From contig JAPOKJ010000008.1 of NCBI GenBank assembly GCA_029977705.1, forward strand, positions 26,280 to 90,279: DNA of 64,000 bases. The letters run 5' to 3'. The translations under genes were made by a program, and so were the position numbers. This DNA comes from Burkholderiales bacterium (GTDB lineage: Bacteria; Pseudomonadota; Gammaproteobacteria; Burkholderiales; Burkholderiaceae_E). Of the stretch, positions 1 to 10,127 are shown piece after piece. Below the pieces are notes generated by a model. It saw only the letters and a list, made by a program, of their open reading frames with translations. It was not told the DNA's origin and ran no database searches. Position 1 is the stretch's first letter; every line of letters starts with the position of its first letter.

Positions 1-2168
<2,168 letters not shown>

Positions 2169-2172
<4 letters not shown>

Positions 2173-2477
2173 GCTTCCTCCATCACGCATTGCAGCGGAT
2201 GTTGATGTTGACGGGCGTACTCGCTGACCTGATCGACCTTGGTCGCGGCAACGTCCCTGGGAAAGAGGCCACAAACACCTCGCCCCTCGCGATGCACCTT
2301 GAGCATGACCTGGGTGGATTTCTCCCGGCTCATGCCAAAGAACTTCTGCAAGACGCTGACCACAAATTCCATCGGCGTGAAGTCATCGTTCAGCAACAGC
2401 ACCTGGAACATCGGTGGCGGCTTGACCTTGGCCTCCTGGCGCTCCAATACGGTGGAATGTTCAAACTTGTCGGTCAT
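2169..2477 (-). CDS. clpS: ClpS, N-end rule adaptor for ClpAP
   Basis: Small cytoplasmic adaptor that binds substrates with destabilising N-terminal residues and delivers them to ClpA. The 102 aa length is normal. The core shows the family signature: [13 protein letters not shown] (about 28-40), which forms the N-degron pocket and includes the conserved Asn-Asp pair, then a helix with the SVLQKFF pattern and a [10 protein letters not shown] strand. The first 25 residues are the usual flexible tail that enters ClpA. The stop overlaps the clpA start by four bases. Only a weak ribosome-binding site is visible before the ATG. A CRP/FNR-like palindrome lies 63 bp upstream of the start. Confidence 0.96.
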
Positions 2478-2539
2478 GACCTGATTCTAGCGAAGCTTGG
2501 CGGCGTTGCAACAAACCCCCCGGACTAAAGCGCGGTTTG

Positions 2540-2555
2540 TGTGATTCGAATCACA
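2540..2555. promoter_or_regulatory. CRP/FNR-family-like operator palindrome
   Basis: The 16-base perfect palindrome TGTGATTCGAATCACA has exactly the TGTGA-N6-TCACA layout bound by CRP-type regulators. It lies in the 283-bp divergent region between clpS (minus, starts 2477) and cspA (plus, starts 2761), about 63 bp from the clpS start codon and roughly 100 bp upstream of the candidate cspA -35. The sequence is directly visible; binding by any particular CRP/FNR-family protein is inference. Confidence 0.5.
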
Positions 2556-2654
2556 AGCCCCGTCTACATGGGGCCGGGTCACCGCAATTAAAGGCGCAGC
2601 CACCGCCGAGGCCGCACTTTTGGTTCAGATTACGGACCGCGACCGCCCGCTTTC

Positions 2655-2683
2655 TTGACGGACAAGGCATTCTTCGTGAGAAT
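2655..2683 (+). promoter_or_regulatory. Candidate sigma-70 promoter of the cold-shock gene
   Basis: TTGACG (2655-2660) and GAGAAT (2678-2683) are separated by 17 bp. The match is 5/6 in the -35 box and 4/6 in the -10 box. Transcription would start near 2690, giving a leader of about 70 nt that is AT-rich and ends in a purine-rich ribosome-binding site (AGAGAGG). A leader before a cold-shock gene fits post-transcriptional thermoregulation, but no specific cold-box motif was recognised. Confidence 0.45.
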
Positions 2684-2760
2684 CGGCCGGTTTTGGATCG
2701 GTTGATCGATAATCAAAATAAAAAAAGTAAAACGAAGTTTGTTCAAGAGAGGATTTTTCA

Positions 2761-2964
2761 ATGGCTACAGGCACGGTGAAGTGGTTCAATGACGCCAAAG
2801 GTTTTGGCTTCATTACCCCTGATGAAGGCGGAGAAGACTTGTTCGCGCATTACTCGGCGATCAAGATGGACGGGTTTCGCACCCTCAAGGAAGGTCAGAA
2901 GGTGCAATTTGACGTGGTGAGCGGCCCCAAGGGCAAGCAGGCCGCGAACATTTCGGAGCCCTGA
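2761..2964 (+). CDS. Cold-shock domain protein (CspA family)
   Basis: 67-aa single cold-shock domain that binds single-stranded RNA/DNA and acts as an RNA chaperone. RNP1 is seen as KGFGFI (residues 14-19) and RNP2 as LFAHYSAI (27-34), where canonical RNP2 reads VFVHF; the opening TGTVKWFND is the family hallmark. The gene is monocistronic by layout: its own promoter candidate lies upstream and a hairpin terminator follows 44 bp after the stop. The ribosome-binding site AGAGAGG precedes the ATG. Which Csp paralogue this is, and whether it is cold-induced, cannot be told from the sequence. Confidence 0.95.
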   Translation: MATGTVKWFNDAKGFGFITPDEGGEDLFAHYSAIKMDGFRTLKEGQKVQFDVVSGPKGKQAANISEP

Positions 2965-3007
2965 GCAGCCCGCAAGGCCGGAGATCACCCCGGCCCTGCA
3001 GGTCGCC

Positions 3008-3033
3008 AAGCCCCCGCAAGGGGGCTTGTTGCT
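3008..3033 (+). terminator. Hairpin terminator after the cold-shock gene
   Basis: AAGCCCCC / GGGGGCTT arms at 3008-3015 and 3020-3027 enclose a short CGCAA-type loop, followed by a T-rich but interrupted tract (TGTTGCTTTC). The stem is strong. The imperfect U-tract leaves some doubt about efficiency. Confidence 0.65.
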
Positions 3034-3310
3034 TTCAACGGATCAGTGGTCGTGGCAGGCCGATCGGCGGTACCCGCCAGGCTCTCCTGCAAAGCGGTCC
3101 GACACTGTTGGCGCCCTGCCACTGCGCGGCGCAGGGCCCGCTTTTTGTCATATCATCGCGCTGCTTCATCGCCGAGGGGAAAGGATCCAGGGGGCCATTG
3201 AAGGCCCTCACCGGCCGGTGAATGCCCGGGCGGGAAACCGTCAACCGAAAGCAATGGCGCACGTTGAATCACCTGACCGCTTTGGTCAGTCCACTTAATC
3301 AGAGGTAAAC
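3034..3310 (+). other. Structured non-coding region leading into a mini-ORF
   Basis: No gene longer than 15 codons is supported in these 277 bp. It holds a terminator-like element (GCCCTGC 3113-3119 with GCAGGGC 3131-3137, then five T at 3142-3146), a 12-bp perfect palindrome CACCGGCCGGTG (3209-3220), and a hairpin CTGACC-GCTTT-GGTCAG (3273-3289) ending 21 bases before the mini-ORF start. The series of stems followed by a small coding frame and a strong terminator looks like a short structured transcript, possibly a small RNA. No known RNA family was recognised. Confidence 0.4.
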
Positions 3311-3358
3311 ATGGCTGGTAAAAAAGGCAAAAAAGGCAAAGCTGCTCCCAAGAAGTAA
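3311..3358 (+). CDS. 15-residue lysine-rich mini-protein
   Basis: The frame encodes MAGKKGKKGKAAPKK, with 7 Lys in 15 residues and no acidic or aromatic residue. The start is preceded by AGAGG at 3301-3305 with five-base spacing, a good ribosome-binding site. A very strong intrinsic terminator follows 45 bp after the stop. The composition resembles the AAKK-type tails of bacterial histone-H1-like proteins, but the peptide is far shorter than any I know. Translation is plausible because of the ribosome-binding site and its isolated position; function is unknown. It could also be an incidental frame within a small RNA. Confidence 0.5.
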   Translation: MAGKKGKKGKAAPKK

Positions 3359-3403
3359 GCTTGAGCTTGCACGTCGGCCGGGTCTACTTCGGTACAGGCG
3401 TTC

Positions 3404-3430
3404 AAAGGGCAGACCGAGGTCTGCCCTTTT
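3404..3430 (+). terminator. Strong intrinsic terminator after the mini-ORF
   Basis: Perfect 12-bp arms AAAGGGCAGACC (3404-3415) and GGTCTGCCCTTT (3418-3429) with a tight turn, followed by a T. The A/T ends mean the hairpin could terminate in both directions. Nothing else between 3359 and 3590 looks coding except this element and the DUF192 leader. Confidence 0.85.
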
Positions 3431-3590
3431 GCATTGCGCACCGGCACAGGGCTCCCCTGGCCACGCGACGAGCCGCTACCATCCCACCGGCCGCAATGGC
3501 GGCTACCATCGCTTCAAGACCGTCCAGGACCTGCCTTCCTACGACCTTTTTTCATCCCTGCCCTCATTGCCGGGCCCCGCGGAGACCCTC

Positions 3591-4097
3591 ATGATGACGC
3601 CCACCTTGTCGATTCCGGCCTTCCGTTCCCTTCGCCATGCCTTCGTGCTGCTGCTGGCAGCACTGGCCCTGACAGCTGCAGGCGTTCGTGCACAATCGGC
3701 CGACGACCAGCCCAATCCGCGCCTGCCCGGCGTCAAGCTGCAGGCCGGCATGCACCTGATCACGGCCGAGGTGGCCAGCGAACCGGGGACGCGGGCCAAG
3801 GGCCTGATGCATCGCACCCAGCTGGGCAATAACGAGGGCATGCTGTTCATCTTCGAGCGCAAGGCCCAGCACTGCTTCTGGATGCGCAACACCCTGATCC
3901 CCCTGTCGATCGCCTTCATCGACGATGACGGCCTGATCGTCAACATCGAGGACATGGCGGCCCGCACCGAGGACAGCCACTGCCCCCTGCGGGCGATCCG
4001 CTACGCCCTGGAAATGGAAAAAGGCTGGTTCGCCCGCAAAGGCATCCAGGCAGGCACCCGGCTCGGGCCCAAGACCTTCTTCGCCGCGAAGCCCTGA
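3591..4097 (+). CDS. Exported DUF192 family protein
   Basis: 168-aa protein with an N-terminal signal peptide (hydrophobic core LLLAALALTAAG around residues 20-31, cleavage likely after VRAQ) followed by one DUF192 domain. The family hallmarks are visible: KGLMHRTQL, GMLFIFE, the FWMRNTLIPLSIAFID segment, and a C-terminal LE.EKGWFA.KGI pattern. DUF192 proteins are small, mostly exported proteins of unknown biochemical role. The start at 3591 is chosen for the ribosome-binding site GGAGA five bases upstream; a longer frame upstream has no such support. It converges with icd across a bidirectional hairpin. Confidence 0.9.
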   Translation: MMTPTLSIPAFRSLRHAFVLLLAALALTAAGVRAQSADDQPNPRLPGVKLQAGMHLITAEVASEPGTRAKGLMHRTQLGNNEGMLFIFERKAQHCFWMRNTLIPLSIAFIDDDGLIVNIEDMAARTEDSHCPLRAIRYALEMEKGWFARKGIQAGTRLGPKTFFAAKP

Positions 4098-4152
4098 GCG
4101 GGTGTCGCCCACCGGGTGGTGGCCCCGGCCTTGCAGGCTGAGTTCACCGCAT

Positions 4153-4183
4153 AAAAAAAGGCAGACTCTGCAGCCTGCCTTTT
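4153..4183. terminator. Bidirectional terminator between DUF192 gene and icd
   Basis: An A-run, then arms AAAGGCAG (4157-4164) and CTGCCTTT (4175-4182), then a further T. The A-run on one side and T-run on the other let it serve both convergent genes. Confidence 0.8.
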
Positions 4184-4206
4184 CTGGGAAACCACACCGC
4201 AGAGGG

Positions 4207-6444
4207 TCAGGCCTTGGCTGCCTCCAGGATGGCATTGAGCGTCTTGCTCGGGCGCATCACGGCCTCGAGCTTGGCCGGGTCCGGGCGATAGTAGCCGCCG
4301 ATATCGGCCGGCTTGCCCTGCACCGCCGACAACTCGGCCACGATCGCAGCCTCATTCTCGGTCAGGCTCTTGGCAAGGCCGGCAAAACGGGCTGCCAGTT
4401 CCTTGTCCTCGCTCTGGGCCGCCAGTTCCTGGGCCCAGTACATGGCCAGGTAGAACGAGCTGCCGCGGTTGTCCAGCTGGCCCGTCTTGGGCGAGGGATT
4501 CTTGGTGTTGTCGAGCAGCTTGCCGGTGGCGGCATCGAGGGTCTTGGCCAGCAGCTTGGCTTTGTTGTTGCCGGTCTTGATGCCCAGGTCCTCGAGCGAG
4601 ACCGCCAGGGCCATGTACTCACCCAGCGAGTCCCAGCGCAGGTGATTTTCCTCGACCAGTTGCTGCACATGCTTGGGCGCCGAACCGCCGGCACCGGTTT
4701 CGTACATGCCACCGCCCGCCATCAGGGGCACGATCGACAACATCTTGGCACTGGTGCCCAGTTCCATGATCGGGAACAGGTCGGTCAGGTAGTCGCGCAG
4801 GATGTTGCCGGTCACCGAGATCGTGTCCAGCCCCCGGATCACACGCTCGAGCGTGTACCGCATGGCGCGCACCTGCGACATGATGAAGATGTCCAGGCCT
4901 TCGGTGTCGTGGTCCTTCAGGTAGGTGCGGACCTTCTTGATCAGCTCGGCCTCATGGGGACGATAGGGATCGAGCCAGAACACGGCCGGCATGCCCGAAT
5001 TGCGGGCGCGGGTGACCGCCAGCTTGACCCAGTCGCGGATCGGGGCGTCCTTGACCTGGCACATGCGCCAGATGTCGCCGGTTTCCACATTCTGCGACAG
5101 CAGCACTTCGCCGGTGGCCAGGTCCGTGATGTTGGCGACACCGTCTTCGGGCACCTCGAAGGTCTTGTCATGCGAGCCGTACTCCTCGGCCTGCTGGGCC
5201 ATCAGGCCGACATTGGGCACCGTGCCCATGGTGCGGGGATCAAAGGCGCCGTGCCATTTGCAGAAATTGATCATCTCCTGGTAGATGCGGGCAAAGGTGC
5301 TCTCGGGCATGACCGCCTTGACATCCTTGAGACGGCCGTCGGCCCCATACATCTTGCCTCCGTTGCGGATCATGGCCGGCATGGAAGCATCGACGATCAC
5401 ATCGCTGGGCGAGTGGAAATTGGTAATGCCCTTGGCCGAATCCACCATGGCCAGTTCGGGGCGGTTCTCGTGGCAGGCGTGCAGGTCGCGCATGATCTCC
5501 TCGCGCTTGGACTGCGGCAGCTTCTCGATCTTGTCGTAGAGGTTGACCATGCCGTTGTTGACATTCACCCCCAGTTCCTCGAACAGCTTGGCGTGCTTGG
5601 CAAAGGCCTCCTTGTAGAAGATGCGCACGCAATGGCCGAACACGATCGGGTGTGACACCTTCATCATCGTGGCCTTGACGTGCAGGGAGAACATCACGCC
5701 GTACTTGCTGGCGTCCTCGATTTCGCGCTCATAGAACTCCAGCAGGGCCTTCTTGCTCATGAACATGCTGTCGATGACCTCGGCAGCCTGCAGCGAGACC
5801 TTGGGCTTGAGGACGATCGTCTTGCCGGACTTGGTGATCAGTTCCATCTTGACGTCGCGGGCGCGATCCAGCGTCATCGACTTTTCACCATGATAGAAGT
5901 CACCATGGTGCATGTGCGAGACATGGGTGCGGGAGGCTTGCGCCCATTCGGCCATCGAGTGCGGGTTCTTGCGTGCGTATTCCTTGACGGCACGCGGGGC
6001 GCGACGATCAGAGTTGCCCTCGCGCAGCACCGGATTGACAGCGCTGCCCAGGATCTTCGAGTAGCGCTGGCGGATCGCCTTTTCCTCGTCGCTCTTGGGG
6101 TCTTCCGGGTAGTTGGGCACCTTGCAGCCCTTGCCCTGCAGTTCCTTGATGGTGGCCAGCAACTGCGGCAGCGAGGCCGAGATGTTGGGCAGCTTGATGA
6201 TGTTGGTATCAGGCAGCAGGGTGAGACGGCCAAGCTCGGCCAGGTTGTCCGGGACCCTCTGTTCCTCTGTCAGGTACTCGGGAAACTCCCCGAGGACCCG
6301 GGCCGCCACCGAGATGTCGCTGGTGGTGACATTGATGCCAGCTGGCGCGGTAAAGGTGCGGATGATGGGCAGCAGCGAACCGGTCGCGAGCAGCGGTGCC
6401 TCGTCGGTCAGGGTGTAGATGATGGTGGGGGGCGGGGTACTCAT
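4207..6444 (-). CDS. icd: Monomeric NADP-dependent isocitrate dehydrogenase
   Basis: Catalyses oxidative decarboxylation of isocitrate to 2-oxoglutarate in the TCA cycle, generating NADPH. At 745 aa it is the large single-subunit form (IDH-II type), unrelated in length to the usual 410-420 aa dimeric Icd. Recognisable family segments include the start [14 protein letters not shown], the [11 protein letters not shown] block near residue 85, [25 protein letters not shown] and [16 protein letters not shown]. It stands alone on the minus strand, convergent with the DUF192 gene across a bidirectional terminator and downstream of the sodB terminator. No odd residues were noticed. Confidence 0.96.
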   Translation of the reverse strand: MSTPPPTIIYTLTDEAPLLATGSLLPIIRTFTAPAGINVTTSDISVAARVLGEFPEYLTEEQRVPDNLAELGRLTLLPDTNIIKLPNISASLPQLLATIKELQGKGCKVPNYPEDPKSDEEKAIRQRYSKILGSAVNPVLREGNSDRRAPRAVKEYARKNPHSMAEWAQASRTHVSHMHHGDFYHGEKSMTLDRARDVKMELITKSGKTIVLKPKVSLQAAEVIDSMFMSKKALLEFYEREIEDASKYGVMFSLHVKATMMKVSHPIVFGHCVRIFYKEAFAKHAKLFEELGVNVNNGMVNLYDKIEKLPQSKREEIMRDLHACHENRPELAMVDSAKGITNFHSPSDVIVDASMPAMIRNGGKMYGADGRLKDVKAVMPESTFARIYQEMINFCKWHGAFDPRTMGTVPNVGLMAQQAEEYGSHDKTFEVPEDGVANITDLATGEVLLSQNVETGDIWRMCQVKDAPIRDWVKLAVTRARNSGMPAVFWLDPYRPHEAELIKKVRTYLKDHDTEGLDIFIMSQVRAMRYTLERVIRGLDTISVTGNILRDYLTDLFPIMELGTSAKMLSIVPLMAGGGMYETGAGGSAPKHVQQLVEENHLRWDSLGEYMALAVSLEDLGIKTGNNKAKLLAKTLDAATGKLLDNTKNPSPKTGQLDNRGSSFYLAMYWAQELAAQSEDKELAARFAGLAKSLTENEAAIVAELSAVQGKPADIGGYYRPDPAKLEAVMRPSKTLNAILEAAKA

Positions 6445-6656
6445 CGCTCTTAGCTCCGGAAATCGGGAAGGGAAAGCCAGCGGTGGGGCGGGCGCACCAC
6501 CGTCATGACCGAAGTGTGGCTGATTTGTCTTTCAGGGGACTGACCGGGATCGATATTCCTGAAATTCAATTTCATGATGCGAATTCTAGCCCGAATATCC
6601 GGCCCGATGCGCCGACTCGATACGCCGCCGGTCAGGGCACGGGCAGCGAGAGGACG
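6445..6656 (-). other. icd upstream region
   Basis: Between the icd start and the sodB terminator, with no coding potential that I support. It contains an AT-richer stretch (about 6555-6605) with the inverted repeat GAAATT-CAATTTC and, read on the minus strand, a -10-like TAGAAT. It is the likely icd promoter region; the exact promoter is not assigned. Confidence 0.35.
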
Positions 6657-6690
6657 AAAAAAAGGCAGCAAGGCCCTCAGGCCTGCTGCC
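6657..6690 (-). terminator. Intrinsic terminator of sodB
   Basis: Read on the minus strand, GGCAGCAGGCC pairs imperfectly with GGCCTTGCTGCC around a short loop and is followed by seven T (the plus-strand A-run at 6657-6663). It lies 54 bp after the sodB stop. Confidence 0.85.
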
Positions 6691-6744
6691 CCTGCTCCGC
6701 CGCGACGGGCTGCAGCGCCCGCTACAACGGCCTTGTGCCCTCGG

Positions 6745-7323
6745 TCAGGCGAAGTTGCGTGCGGCAAAGTCCCAGTTCACCAGGGCCCAGAAGGCCTTCA
6801 GGTAATCGGGACGACGGTTGCGGTAGTCGATGTAGTAGGCGTGTTCCCACAGGTCGCAGGTCAGCAGCGGCTTGTCGGCAGTGGTCAGCGGAGTGGCGGC
6901 ATTGCTGGTGTTGACGATGTCCAGGCTGCCATCGGCCTTCTTGACCAGCCAGGTCCAGCTCGACCCGAAATTGCCCACGGCCATCTTGTTGAAGGCTTCG
7001 ACGAAGGCATCGAACGAGCCCCACTTGGCATCGATCGCGGCGGCCAGGGCGCCGGCAGGCTTGCCGCCCCCATTGGGCTTCAGGCCGTTCCAGTAGAAGG
7101 TGTGGTTCCAGATCTGGGCCGAGTTGTTGAACAGGCCACCGCTGGATTTCTTGACGATGGTTTCCAGGTCGGCATTTTCGAATTCGGTGCCCTTGACCAG
7201 GTTGTTCAGGTTGGTGACATAGGTCTGGTGGTGCTTGCCGTAGTGGAACTCAAGGGTCTCCTTGGAGATGTGCGGGGCCAGGGCGTCCATGGCGTACGGC
7301 AGGGCGGGCAGGGTGTGTTCCAT
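6745..7323 (-). CDS. sodB: Superoxide dismutase, Fe type
   Basis: Cytoplasmic enzyme that dismutates superoxide to oxygen and hydrogen peroxide. It has 192 aa, the normal length. Metal ligands sit in [22 protein letters not shown] and [11 protein letters not shown] (the DxWEHAYY signature). The second-sphere Gln lies in the [10 protein letters not shown] segment, the position used by iron enzymes, so Fe is preferred over Mn. The start is the ATG of [13 protein letters not shown], which matches the family; a longer upstream in-frame extension is low-complexity and rejected. The sodB-xseA minus-strand order is typical of Burkholderiales. Confidence 0.96.
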   Translation of the reverse strand: MEHTLPALPYAMDALAPHISKETLEFHYGKHHQTYVTNLNNLVKGTEFENADLETIVKKSSGGLFNNSAQIWNHTFYWNGLKPNGGGKPAGALAAAIDAKWGSFDAFVEAFNKMAVGNFGSSWTWLVKKADGSLDIVNTSNAATPLTTADKPLLTCDLWEHAYYIDYRNRRPDYLKAFWALVNWDFAARNFA

Positions 7324-7456
7324 GAGATTCCTTTGGAAAAGTGTCAGGGGAGTCAGGGTGTAGGGAGCATGAGCGCCCGCGCGGGGCGTGCATCCCGCAC
7401 GCGGGCACGCGCGCCCGGACAGCAAGACGCGATTGTAACGAGGATGCGCGAAAACC

Positions 7457-8755
7457 CTACTCAGGGCTCAATCGCAGGCGGACCTGGCCCTGGGCCAGCC
7501 GGGCCTCGATGGGACGCGAGGGATCGATGTCATCGGGCCGCCGGATGATGTGCTCCTGGGACAGGATGGCATAGCCACGGTCCAGCACGGCGAGCGGGCT
7601 GATCAGTTGCAACTGGGCGGCCAGCGCATCGCAGCGCTGCTCCTGCTGGCGCAGGCGCTGTCCTGCGGCCAGGGCCATTCGCCGGGCGAGGCGCTCGATG
7701 CCGGCATCGGGCTCGACCAGGCCCTTGCCCGCTGCACCCAGGCGGTGGCGGGCGGCCTGCAGTCGCTGGGCCTGCAGGCGAAGGCGATCGAGCGGCGATC
7801 GGAGCCGGCGTGTGGCCAGGTCAAGGCCCTGCTCGGCGTCGAGCAACTGCCGCTGCATCGCCCGCTGCAGATCCCGCGCTGCGCCAGCAATCCGCTGGCG
7901 CTGGCCGGCCATGTCGGGACTGGCGGCCACGGCGGCCGCAGTCGGCGTGGCGGCACGCAGGTCGGCAGCAAAGTCGGCGATCGTGACATCACTTTCATGA
8001 CCGACACCGCAGATCACCGGCAAGGCACTGGCGCGAATGGCGCGCGCCAAAGCCTCGTCGTTGAAGGCCCACAAGTCCTCGATGGCACCGCCACCACGCA
8101 CCAGCAGCAGCACCTGTGGTGCCACCTCCCCGGGGGGCGGGGCCAGTGCAAAACGGTTGGCCGCTTCCAGGGCCCGGATCAGGGCCGCCGGCGCCTGGGC
8201 GCCCTGCACAAGGGCCGGAAAGAGCGTGACCGGTATCTGAGGGGCCCGCCGCCGCAGGGTCACCAGCACATCGCGCAAGGCCGCCGCCTGCGCCGAACTG
8301 ACCACTGCAATGGCGGCGGGGCGCTCCGGCGGGCTGCGCTTGAGTGCGGCATCGAACAGGCCCTCGGCCTGCAGTCGGGCCTTGAGCCTCAGGAATTGCT
8401 GATACAGGTCGCCCGCGCCCGCCTGGCGCATCGACTCGACCTGCAGCTGGAAGTCGCCCCGCGCCGGGTACAGGCTGGCACTGGCATAGATTTCGACCTT
8501 CAGGCCTTCCCGGGGAGCGAAGTCCAGCGCCTGGGCCCGCCCGCGAAACATCACCGCCCGCACCTGGGCGCCAGGATCCTTGAGCGTGAAATAGCAGTGG
8601 CCGCTGGCGGCGCGCACGAAATTGGAAATCTCGCCGCGCACTGACACCATCGGGAGACTGCGTTCGATGAGCCCTGCAACCATGCGGTTCAATTCGGAAA
8701 CCGTGACGCTATCCCGCGCCAATCCTGGCTTTGCGGTCGGAAAGTCAGTATCCAT
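7457..8755 (-). CDS. xseA: Exodeoxyribonuclease VII large subunit
   Basis: Catalytic subunit of exonuclease VII, which degrades single-stranded DNA to oligonucleotides in repair; the small subunit XseB is encoded at 39.4 kb. It has 432 aa, slightly shorter than the E. coli protein (456). An N-terminal OB-fold (about 15-110, including SVRGEISNF and GHCYFTLKD) is followed by the catalytic domain with [17 protein letters not shown] and [13 protein letters not shown] motifs near residues 215-260, then a long helical, Arg/Gln-rich region and a C-terminal segment containing LDRGYAIL. The region upstream of its start carries DnaA-box-like sites. Confidence 0.96.
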   Translation of the reverse strand: MDTDFPTAKPGLARDSVTVSELNRMVAGLIERSLPMVSVRGEISNFVRAASGHCYFTLKDPGAQVRAVMFRGRAQALDFAPREGLKVEIYASASLYPARGDFQLQVESMRQAGAGDLYQQFLRLKARLQAEGLFDAALKRSPPERPAAIAVVSSAQAAALRDVLVTLRRRAPQIPVTLFPALVQGAQAPAALIRALEAANRFALAPPPGEVAPQVLLLVRGGGAIEDLWAFNDEALARAIRASALPVICGVGHESDVTIADFAADLRAATPTAAAVAASPDMAGQRQRIAGAARDLQRAMQRQLLDAEQGLDLATRRLRSPLDRLRLQAQRLQAARHRLGAAGKGLVEPDAGIERLARRMALAAGQRLRQQEQRCDALAAQLQLISPLAVLDRGYAILSQEHIIRRPDDIDPSRPIEARLAQGQVRLRLSPE

Positions 8756-9087
8756 GCGGGTTCCCGGGTGAATCTATCCACACGAAGGGAATTCCACCCA
8801 CCTCTGTGACAGACTGTAATATTGGCCAAGGAAACAACTCAAGCCCTTGAATTCATTGAATTAATTTTTGAACGTTCGATGACAGGATGAAAAACGCGTG
8901 GCTGATGACGCAGGCTCCAGGCCAGACTTGTCAAGTTTCCACAGAGTTATCCACAGCTTGCTGCAAAGTCCCGAAAAACCGACAATCCGGGACGTCGGCA
9001 TGGGCGTGCCGTCGGCCCGGCTGAACACGGCGCGGCAACACTTTACTCTCATCCCTCCCCCGTCCCGCACGCTTTCGGAGCGCATCC
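8756..9087. other. Divergent intergenic region with DnaA-box-like sites and an AT-rich patch
   Basis: This 332-bp region between xseA (minus) and exbB (plus) has no supported gene. It contains a perfect DnaA-box consensus TTATCCACA at 8947-8955 and two near matches in the same orientation: CTATCCACA at 8774-8782 and GTTTCCACA at 8935-8943. Between them lies an AT-rich patch (about 8847-8876) with TTGAA repeated at 8847, 8856 and 8868. The layout resembles a minimal DnaA-responsive region. It also must hold the promoters of both flanking operons. Confidence 0.5.
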
Positions 9088-9696
9088 TTGTTTTCCCTGA
9101 TTCAAGCCGCCGGCTGGCCCATCTGGTTCCTGATCATCACCTCGCTTGTCGCGGTGGCCCTGATCGTTGAACGCTTCATTGCCTTGTCGCAGCGCAAGAT
9201 CCTGCCGGAGGGGCTGGCCGAGGAAGTGTTGCTGCTGGCCCGCAACCAGCAATTGGGCAACGAAAACGCCAACCGGATCGCGCAGGGCTCACCCCTGGGC
9301 AAGGTACTGGCCGCCGGCATCCGCGCCCGCAGCGGGGGGCGCGTGGCCACCCGTGAGGCGATGGAATCCGCCGGACGCCTGGTCGCCCACCAGCTGGAGC
9401 GCTTTCTGCCCGCATTGGGCACCATCGCCACGGTAGCCCCGCTGCTCGGGCTGTTCGGCACGGTGGTCGGCATGATCGAGATCTTTCACGCCCAGGGTCC
9501 GACCGGCACCAACCCGCAGCAATTGGGTCAGGGCATCTCCACTGCGCTCTACAACACCGCCTTCGGCATCCTGATCGCGGTGCCCTGCATGATTTTCTAT
9601 CGCTATTTCCGCTCCCGCGTGGACGGCTTCCTGATGGAGATGGAACAGGCTGCAGCCCGCGTCGCCGATGCCCTCACAACAGGCCAGAAGCCATGA
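9088..9696 (+). CDS. exbB: ExbB/TolQ family (MotA/TolQ/ExbB proton channel) protein
   Basis: Inner-membrane component of a proton-motive-force energy transducer, partner of the ExbD-like protein encoded next. It has 202 aa. TM1 lies at about residues 8-28, and two further segments in the MotA/TolQ/ExbB domain include LGTIATVAPLLGLFGTVVGM (about 110-129) and the AFGILIAVPCMIFY helix (about 155-168). The start is a TTG with GGAG seven bases upstream. The first gene of the exbB-exbD-lpxK-Trm112-kdsB operon, it overlaps exbD by four bases. Whether it powers TonB-type uptake or a Tol-like function cannot be decided here; this gene order is conserved in Burkholderiales. Confidence 0.9.
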   Translation: MFSLIQAAGWPIWFLIITSLVAVALIVERFIALSQRKILPEGLAEEVLLLARNQQLGNENANRIAQGSPLGKVLAAGIRARSGGRVATREAMESAGRLVAHQLERFLPALGTIATVAPLLGLFGTVVGMIEIFHAQGPTGTNPQQLGQGISTALYNTAFGILIAVPCMIFYRYFRSRVDGFLMEMEQAAARVADALTTGQKP

Positions 9697-10127
9697 ATTT
9701 CCGGCGCGGCTTCGGCACCAGCAGGGACGATCCGGAGATCAATTTCATTCCCCTGATCGACCTGCTGCTGGTCATCCTGATCTTCCTGATGGTGACGACC
9801 ACCTACACCCGCTTCAATGAGCTGAAGGTGGAACTGCCCAGTGTGCGCAACCAGACAGGATCCACCAAGCCGGCAGAGTTGACCGTGGTGGTGGCCAATG
9901 ACGGCCAGGCCAGCCTGCGCGGCCCGGATGGCCAGGCGGCGGGCAGCTTCAATGCCCCTGCCCCGCTGGCGGCGGCCATGCGCCGCCTGGCAGCCGCCCA
10001 CAAGGAAGCCGTGGTGCTGATCTACGCCGATGCCGGCGCCAGTCACCAGGCGGTGGTGAGCGTGATGGACGCCGCCCGGCAGGCTGGCCTCGAACGGGTC
10101 AGCATCGCCGCCCAGGCGCCCCGTTGA
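9693..10127 (+). CDS. exbD: ExbD/TolR family biopolymer transport protein
   Basis: Partner of the preceding ExbB-like channel. It has 144 aa: a short cytoplasmic N-terminus, a single TM helix at about residues 17-38 starting with the family signature INFIPLIDLLLVILIFLM, whose Asp is the proton-path residue, then a periplasmic domain. The ATG overlaps the exbB stop (ATGA), indicating translational coupling. Its own stop overlaps the TTG start of lpxK, so the three are co-translated. Confidence 0.92.
   Translation: MNFRRGFGTSRDDPEINFIPLIDLLLVILIFLMVTTTYTRFNELKVELPSVRNQTGSTKPAELTVVVANDGQASLRGPDGQAAGSFNAPAPLAAAMRRLAAAHKEAVVLIYADAGASHQAVVSVMDAARQAGLERVSIAAQAPR

Noticed and set aside
4102..5655. 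Plus-strand open frame of about 517 codons opposite icd
   Set aside because: Antisense to the monomeric isocitrate dehydrogenase, which has clear family motifs; no motif in this frame.
8756..9087. Chromosomal replication origin
   Set aside because: DnaA-box-like sites and an AT-rich patch are present, but only one box is perfect and none of the usual origin neighbours (dnaA, dnaN, gyrB, gidA, parAB) is in the window. Kept only as a finding to test by GC skew.
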